NCBI GenBank assembly: GCA_900549495.1
Contig: UROL01000013.1
Span: 1-18,823, forward strand
DNA: 18,823 nt
DNA from: an uncultured Eubacteriales bacterium
GTDB taxonomy: Bacteria; Bacillota; Clostridia; Oscillospirales; Oscillospiraceae
Reading direction: 5' to 3'
The position numbers and the translations under genes are program-made. Each line of letters opens with the position of its first letter. Positions within the stretch are counted from its first letter, which is position 1. Positions 13,891-18,823 of the stretch are shown here, piece after piece. Below the pieces are notes generated by a model. That model worked only from the letters and a program-made list of their open reading frames with translations. It was not told the DNA's origin and did no database searches.

Positions 13891-16290
13891 GTGAAAGAAC
13901 TGTATATGATTGGCAATTCCCACATCGATCCGGTGTGGTTCTGGACCTGGGAAGAGGGAATGCAGGAGGTAAAGGCCACCTTTGCCTCGGCCCTGGAACG
14001 GATGGAGGAATATCCTGAGTTCCGGTTCACCTGCTCCTCCACCGCCTATTTGGAGTGGATTCAGCGGATTGACCCGGAGATGTTCGCCCGGATTCAGCAC
14101 CGGGTGGCCCAGGGGCGGTTTGAGATTGTGGGGGGCTGGTTTGTGGAGCCGGACTGTCTGCTCCCCGGGGGCGAGGCCTTTGTCCGCCACGCCCTGTACG
14201 GCCAGCGGTATCTGATGCAGGCCTTCGGCAAGAAGTGCCGCATCGGCTTCAACATTGACTCCTTCGGCCACAACGCCGTGCTGCCCCAGATTCTGAAAAA
14301 ATCCGGCATGGACACCTATGTGTTTATGCGCCCCCGGCTGGAGCAATCCCTGTTCCGGTGGCGGGGGGCGGATGGCAGCCGGGTGCAGGCTCTGGCCCTG
14401 CCCGGGGAATACACCACCTGGTTCCATGACCCCACCGTGAAAAACATCCAGACCGTACTGGCCCAGACCCCCCAGTGGGAAAAAATGGCCTGCTTCTACG
14501 GCGTGGGTGACCACGGCGGCGGGCCCACCATTGAGAATATCCAAAGCATCCAAGCCCTAACGGATGCCTTTGAAAATACCCGGCTGAAATTTGCCACCCT
14601 GGAGGAGTTTTTCCAAGACTGCACCCCGGCAGAGCAGCCGGAGCTGTCCGGCCCCTTTGAGAAAATCAACCAGGGCTGCTACAGTGTGGATGCTCCCTTC
14701 AAGTCCCTCTACCGTCAGGCGGAGCGCCGACTGGCCCAGGCCGACTGCCTGATGTCCATGGCCCGGCTGGCCGGGGAGGAATGGATGCCGGAGGCCGCCC
14801 AGATGGAGGGCCTGTGGAAGCAGGTGCTGTTCAACACCTTCCACGACACCTTCGGTGGCACTACCATACGCCAGGCCCGGGACGAGGCCATGATGCAGCT
14901 GGCCGGGGCCGCCGCCCAGGCGGGCATCCTCCGGGGCATTGCCATGCAGCGCCTCACCGCCCGGGTAGCCACCGGGGAATACGGCTTCCCCCTGTTTGTG
15001 GTGAACACCGCCGGAGAGGAATACCGGGGGCTGGTGGAGGCAGAGCTGGAATGGTTCTGCCAGGCGGAGCTGAAGCTGATGGACAGCCGGGGCCGGGAGA
15101 TTCCCTACCAGCGCATCCACACCGATGCCAAGGTGCGCCACACCACCCTGGGGGGCAGAAGACGCTTTTTGTTCCAGGCCCGGGTTCCCGCCTATGGCGT
15201 GGAGGTATTCTACGTCTCCAAGGACACCCCCCGGCTGGAGCAGAACCACGACATGGCGGTACAAAATCCGGCCCTGCTGCTGGACAACGGCATCCTCCGG
15301 GCGGAATTTGATGCACAAACCGGCGCCCTGACGGCGCTGACCCAGCTGGCCACCGGCTTCCGGTGCACCGGCCCCCACCTCTGCCTGTATCAGGACCAGC
15401 GGGACTGCTGGGGCGGGCTACAGGGAAGAGTTTACCGGGACACCGGCATTGTCTTCACCCCGGACGGCATAGAAAAGATAGAAAGCGGCCCCCTGCGGGA
15501 GGTAATCCGGGTGCGCTGCCATTTCCAGGGCACCCTGGCGGAAATCCACTATATTCTGGAAAAGGATGCCGATGCCCTGGGAATGCGGCTGCTGCTGCGC
15601 TTCAACCACCCCTGGCACCTGATGAAGCTGGCCTTCCCCATAGAGGGCCGGAGGGAAACCGTGGCCCAAACCGCCTACGGAATCCATCGCCGCATTCACC
15701 AGGACGACACGGAATGCAACATGCAGGGCTTTGTGGACTGCTCCGCCGGGGATGGCAGCGGCCTGAGCGTGGCCAACAGCGGCCAATACGGCTTCAACCT
15801 AGAGGGGGATGCCCTACGCATCACCCTGACCCGAAGTGCCATCTTCGCCCAGGGCAACAGCCAGAACTGGTACAACCAGACGGAAACCTATGAATACACC
15901 GACCTGGGGGAGCACCGGGCGGAATTCCGAATTCGCCCCCACGGTGGCCCCATCTCCCTGCCCAGCCTGTACAGCCTGCGAAACCAGCTGGAACGGCCGG
16001 TGGAATATCTGATGGACACCGTCCACCGCCCCGGCCCGGGCATCCCGGCAGGGGAAAGCCTGGTATCCGTTGGGCAGGACAACGTCCTTCCGGTGCTGCT
16101 GAAAAAGCAGGAGGCAGGTCAAGGGCTGATTCTTCGGCTGCTGGAAACCCAGGGCCGGGACACCCAGGCAGCCCTTACCATCCTGGGCCGCCCCTTTACC
16201 GTAGCGGTGGGGGCCTGGGCCATTGAAACCTACCTGTATGAAAACGGAACACTGACACCTACCAATCTTCTGGAAGAACCGGAGAACTGA
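13891..16290 (+). CDS. GH38 alpha-mannosidase, first of two paralogues
   Basis: Retaining zinc-dependent alpha-mannosidase family 38 protein (799 aa). Zinc ligands are H11 and D13 (NSHIDPVWFW) and H318 (NTFHD). The nucleophile D123 is in NIDSFGHN. The loop GVGDHGGGPT covers 204-213. A GH38 middle helical domain and C-terminal beta domains follow. The open frame continues upstream into the flavoprotein gene, but the family start is near KELYMIGNSHIDP. GTG at 13891, ten bases after AAGGAAGG (13873-13880), fits best. No signal peptide is present, so it acts on imported material. Bacterial GH38 enzymes cleave alpha-mannosides, and some cleave mannosylglycerate or its phosphate. It is paralogous to the next gene, clearly by tandem duplication. 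Linkage specificity is unknown. Confidence 0.92.
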   Translation: MKELYMIGNSHIDPVWFWTWEEGMQEVKATFASALERMEEYPEFRFTCSSTAYLEWIQRIDPEMFARIQHRVAQGRFEIVGGWFVEPDCLLPGGEAFVRHALYGQRYLMQAFGKKCRIGFNIDSFGHNAVLPQILKKSGMDTYVFMRPRLEQSLFRWRGADGSRVQALALPGEYTTWFHDPTVKNIQTVLAQTPQWEKMACFYGVGDHGGGPTIENIQSIQALTDAFENTRLKFATLEEFFQDCTPAEQPELSGPFEKINQGCYSVDAPFKSLYRQAERRLAQADCLMSMARLAGEEWMPEAAQMEGLWKQVLFNTFHDTFGGTTIRQARDEAMMQLAGAAAQAGILRGIAMQRLTARVATGEYGFPLFVVNTAGEEYRGLVEAELEWFCQAELKLMDSRGREIPYQRIHTDAKVRHTTLGGRRRFLFQARVPAYGVEVFYVSKDTPRLEQNHDMAVQNPALLLDNGILRAEFDAQTGALTALTQLATGFRCTGPHLCLYQDQRDCWGGLQGRVYRDTGIVFTPDGIEKIESGPLREVIRVRCHFQGTLAEIHYILEKDADALGMRLLLRFNHPWHLMKLAFPIEGRRETVAQTAYGIHRRIHQDDTECNMQGFVDCSAGDGSGLSVANSGQYGFNLEGDALRITLTRSAIFAQGNSQNWYNQTETYEYTDLGEHRAEFRIRPHGGPISLPSLYSLRNQLERPVEYLMDTVHRPGPGIPAGESLVSVGQDNVLPVLLKKQEAGQGLILRLLETQGRDTQAALTILGRPFTVAVGAWAIETYLYENGTLTPTNLLEEPEN

Positions 16291-16308
16291 CCCGGAAAGG
16301 AACACAGT

Positions 16309-18732
16309 ATGGAAAAATCCAAGAAAATGTATATGATTGGCAACGCCCACATCGACCCGGTATGGCTCTGGAACTGGCAGGAGGGCTTCCAGGAAATCAA
16401 AGCCACCTTCCGCTCCGCCCTGGACCGGATGCAGGAATTCGACGACTTTATCTTCACATGCAGCGCCGCCTGCTACTACGAGTGGGTGGAGCAGAACGAC
16501 CCGGAGATGTTTCGGGAGATTCAGGCCCGGGTGGCCGAGAGCCGCTGGGTGCTGGCCGGGGGCTGGTGGATTCAGCCGGACTGCAACGCCGGGTGCGGGG
16601 AGTCCTTCGTCCGTCAGGGGCTGTACGCCCAGGGCTATTTCCAGGAAAAATTCGGAAAAATCGCCACCTTCGGCTACAATGTGGACAGCTTCGGACACAA
16701 CGGAATGCTGCCCCAGATTCTGAAAAAAAGCGGCATGGACGGCTATGTGTTTATGCGCCCCGGCCGCCACGAAAAGCATCTGGAGGGGGAGACCTTCACC
16801 TGGCAGTCCCCGGACGGCTCCCAGGTCATGGCCTATCGGATTCCCTTTGAATACTGCTCCTGGCCGGAGCAGCTCACCGGCCATGTGGAGCGGTGCGCCA
16901 ATCTGATGAAGCAGGACGGAGATCGGATGATGAGCTTCTACGGCGTGGGCAACCACGGCGGAGCCCCCACCGTCCGCAATATCGAGAGCCTGCACCAGCT
17001 GAACCGCCGGGAGGATTTGCCGGAGCTGGTGCTGTCCTCCCCGGACCGGTATTTCCAGGATGTCCGGGCCAGTGGGAAGGGGCTGCCAGTGGTAAATGGG
17101 GAGCTGTTCCACCATTCCTCCGGCTGCTACAGCGCAGAAATGCGTATCAAATCTGCCAACCGGAACACCGAGGCAAGGCTCCTGGAGGCAGAGACCCTGG
17201 GTGTGCTGAGCCATCAGCTCTTCGGCCTGGACTACCCCCGGCAGGAGCTGACCAAAGCATGGAAGGCGGTGCTGTTCAACCAGTTCCACGACATTATGGC
17301 GGGCACCTGCATCAAGTCCGCCTGCGAGGATGCCTTGCAGGAATTCGCCTACGCCAAGACCATTGCCGACCACGCCGCCAATGGGGCACTGCAAAAGATG
17401 ACCTGGAAAATCGACATTCCCAAGGAAGAGGGAATGCGCCCCCTGGTGGTGTTCAACCCCAATCCCTTTGCCGCCCGGCTAGCGGTGGAGGTGGAGATGG
17501 TCACCCCCAAGGAGCACACCGTGCTCCTGGACTGGGAGGGGCGGCAGATTCCCTATCAGCTGGTTCAGTCCGAGGCCTCCTGCAATGGCCGCAGCCGGAT
17601 GGTATTTGTGGCCGACCTGCCCTCCCTGGGCTATGGGGTCTACCGGCTGGCCCGGCGGGAGGAGATGGAAAATCCCCAGCCGGGGCCGGAAAACACCCTG
17701 ACGGCGGAAAACGAATTCCTCAGCCTGACCATTGACGAAAATACCGGATACATTTCCTCCCTGGTGAACAAGGCGGATGGCACGGAGTTCTTCCGTCTCC
17801 CCGGGGCGGTGCCCACGGTAATCCAGGACGACAGCGACACCTGGTCCCACGGAGTGGTGAATTTCAACCAGGTAATTGGCCGGTTCCACCTGGACAAGGT
17901 GTTCTGCCTGGAGGACGGCAGCGTTCGCAAGGTCATCCGGGGGGGATACAGCTACGGCGGCTCCCACATCCGGCAGGATTTCACCGTGTATAAGGATTTG
18001 AATTATGTGACGGTGAAGGTCCGGGTGGACTGGCATGAGCAGCTGCGGATGCTGAAGCTCAGCTTCCCGGTGCAGCTGAACTATCTCCGGGCCTCCTATG
18101 AGATTCCCTATGGGGTGGCCCAGCGGGAGCCCAACGGGCAGGAATTCCCCATGCAGAATTTCATGGATATGGAGGGCACCAACCCCGGTATGGAAACCGG
18201 GATTGCCGGGCTGTCCATCCTCACCGACACCCGCAGCGCCTGCTCCACCCTGAACAAGGATGCCTGCATCACCGTGCTGCGCAGCCCGGTATTTGCCCAT
18301 CATGAGCCCTATCAGCGCCGGGAGGAGCTGGAATACGACTACATCGACAACGGCGTTTCGGAATTTACCTACTACCTCTACCCCCACACCGGCAGCTGGG
18401 AGGATAGCCAGACCATGCTTTTGGCCAGAAGCATCCAGCACCGGCCCATTGCCCTGTTCGAAACCTATCACCCCGGCCCCCTGCCCCAGTCCAGCTCCTT
18501 CGCCCAGGTACAGGGCGGCCACGCCATGCTCTGCGCCATGAAGCTGGCGGAGGACGGCAGCGATACGCTGATTCTCCGGCTGCGGGAGACTGCGGGCCTG
18601 GGCGGCAAGGCCAAGGTGACCCTGGGCTTCCGAAATTGGGAGGCGGAGCTGGCATTCGCCCCCTGGGAAATCAAGACCCTGCGGGTGGCCCCGGATGGCC
18701 AGTGGCAGGAAACCGACCTGCTGGAACGCTAA
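16309..18732 (+). CDS. GH38 alpha-mannosidase, second paralogue
   Basis: Second GH38 protein (807 aa), cytoplasmic, similar along its length to the gene before it. Zinc ligands H14 and D16 (NAHIDPVWLW) and H327 (NQFHD) are kept, as is the nucleophile D126 in NVDSFGHN. The loop that reads GDHGGG in the first paralogue reads GNHGGA here, so the two may differ in activity or specificity. AAAGGA (16296-16301) lies before the ATG, and 18 bases separate it from the first GH38 stop. The strong AAGGAGG after its stop shows that the operon continues. Shared HIDPVW, SFGHN and QILKKSGMD blocks support duplication followed by divergence. Its substrate may be the same glycoside with a different linkage. 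Confidence 0.92.
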   Translation: MEKSKKMYMIGNAHIDPVWLWNWQEGFQEIKATFRSALDRMQEFDDFIFTCSAACYYEWVEQNDPEMFREIQARVAESRWVLAGGWWIQPDCNAGCGESFVRQGLYAQGYFQEKFGKIATFGYNVDSFGHNGMLPQILKKSGMDGYVFMRPGRHEKHLEGETFTWQSPDGSQVMAYRIPFEYCSWPEQLTGHVERCANLMKQDGDRMMSFYGVGNHGGAPTVRNIESLHQLNRREDLPELVLSSPDRYFQDVRASGKGLPVVNGELFHHSSGCYSAEMRIKSANRNTEARLLEAETLGVLSHQLFGLDYPRQELTKAWKAVLFNQFHDIMAGTCIKSACEDALQEFAYAKTIADHAANGALQKMTWKIDIPKEEGMRPLVVFNPNPFAARLAVEVEMVTPKEHTVLLDWEGRQIPYQLVQSEASCNGRSRMVFVADLPSLGYGVYRLARREEMENPQPGPENTLTAENEFLSLTIDENTGYISSLVNKADGTEFFRLPGAVPTVIQDDSDTWSHGVVNFNQVIGRFHLDKVFCLEDGSVRKVIRGGYSYGGSHIRQDFTVYKDLNYVTVKVRVDWHEQLRMLKLSFPVQLNYLRASYEIPYGVAQREPNGQEFPMQNFMDMEGTNPGMETGIAGLSILTDTRSACSTLNKDACITVLRSPVFAHHEPYQRREELEYDYIDNGVSEFTYYLYPHTGSWEDSQTMLLARSIQHRPIALFETYHPGPLPQSSSFAQVQGGHAMLCAMKLAEDGSDTLILRLRETAGLGGKAKVTLGFRNWEAELAFAPWEIKTLRVAPDGQWQETDLLER

Positions 18733-18742
18733 GGAGGCTGCC

Positions 18743-18778
18743 ATGCTGGAAGCGGAAAAGAAAGCCCTGGCCCAACTC
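18743..18778 (+). CDS. start of a further operon gene, cut by contig end
   Basis: ATG at 18743 follows a full AAGGAGG (18731-18737) ten bases after the second GH38 stop. Twelve codons remain (MLEAEKKALAQL) before adapter sequence begins. That is too little to identify the product. The tight spacing says it belongs to the same operon. Apparent codons after 18778 are adapter. Confidence 0.7.
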
Positions 18779-18823
18779 CTGTCTCTTATACACATCTCCG
18801 AGCCCACGAGACCGAGGCTGATC
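18779..18823 (-). other. Nextera adapter with i7 index (library artefact)
   Basis: CTGTCTCTTATACACATCT (18779-18797) is the Tn5 mosaic end, followed by the Read-2-side adapter to 18812. CGAGGCTG (18813-18820), which I recall as a Nextera i7 index, and ATC, the start of the P7 flow-cell sequence, complete the read-through. Open frames reading MGSEMCIRDR (minus) or LLYTSPSPRDR (plus) are translations of this adapter. Confidence 0.98.

Noticed and set aside
15814..17394. 526-codon minus-strand open frame
   Set aside because: It is antisense across both GH38 genes, whose catalytic motifs are intact on the plus strand. The translation has no family features.
17479..18807. 442-codon minus-strand open frame beginning MGSEMCIRDR
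   Set aside because: Its N-terminus is translated adapter sequence and the rest is antisense to GH38.

Overview
The window looks like a contig from a high-GC member of the Bacillota (class Clostridia, most likely an Oscillospiraceae/Ruminococcaceae-type gut anaerobe). This is inferred from strong AGGAGG-type ribosome binding sites, an AT-rich sigma-A promoter in front of genes with very G/C-rich third codon positions, and the families present. The real insert runs from about 35 to 18778. Both ends carry Illumina Nextera adapter sequence (1-34 and 18779-18823), so the apparent 34-bp terminal inverted repeat is a library artefact, not a transposon end.

All genes are on the + strand and tightly spaced. 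They form one carbohydrate-utilisation locus in two blocks. Block 1 (about 80-3330) has a strong promoter (TTGACA, 17 bp, TATTAT) with a perfect 12-bp-arm palindrome just upstream. It encodes two MalF/MalG-type ABC sugar permeases and an extracellular solute-binding protein, and ends in a hairpin. No transporter ATPase is present. Block 2 (3476 to the contig end) has a ROK-family repressor, a GH36 Sip1/raffinose-synthase-type alpha-galactosidase, an FGGY sugar kinase, a ROK sugar kinase, a metallo-beta-lactamase-fold hydrolase, a GH13_18 (sucrose-phosphorylase-family) phosphorylase, a large FAD-dependent oxidoreductase, two tandem GH38 alpha-mannosidase paralogues, and the first 12 codons of another gene.

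None of the enzymes has a signal peptide. The simplest reading is that a small alpha-glycoside or oligosaccharide is imported intact and taken apart in the cytoplasm. GH36, GH13_18 and GH38 would remove alpha-galactosyl, alpha-glucosyl (as glucose 1-phosphate) and alpha-mannosyl units, and the two kinases would trap the released sugars. The FAD oxidoreductase and the MBL-fold protein do not fit a plain hydrolytic pathway. They suggest an oxidative step, possibly followed by lactone or ester hydrolysis.

This combination is the most novel part of the window; its substrate cannot be read from sequence. A degenerate second copy of the promoter palindrome lies upstream of the ROK regulator gene, which suggests that the regulator controls both blocks. 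No rRNA, tRNA, CRISPR array, insertion sequence or prophage gene was seen.
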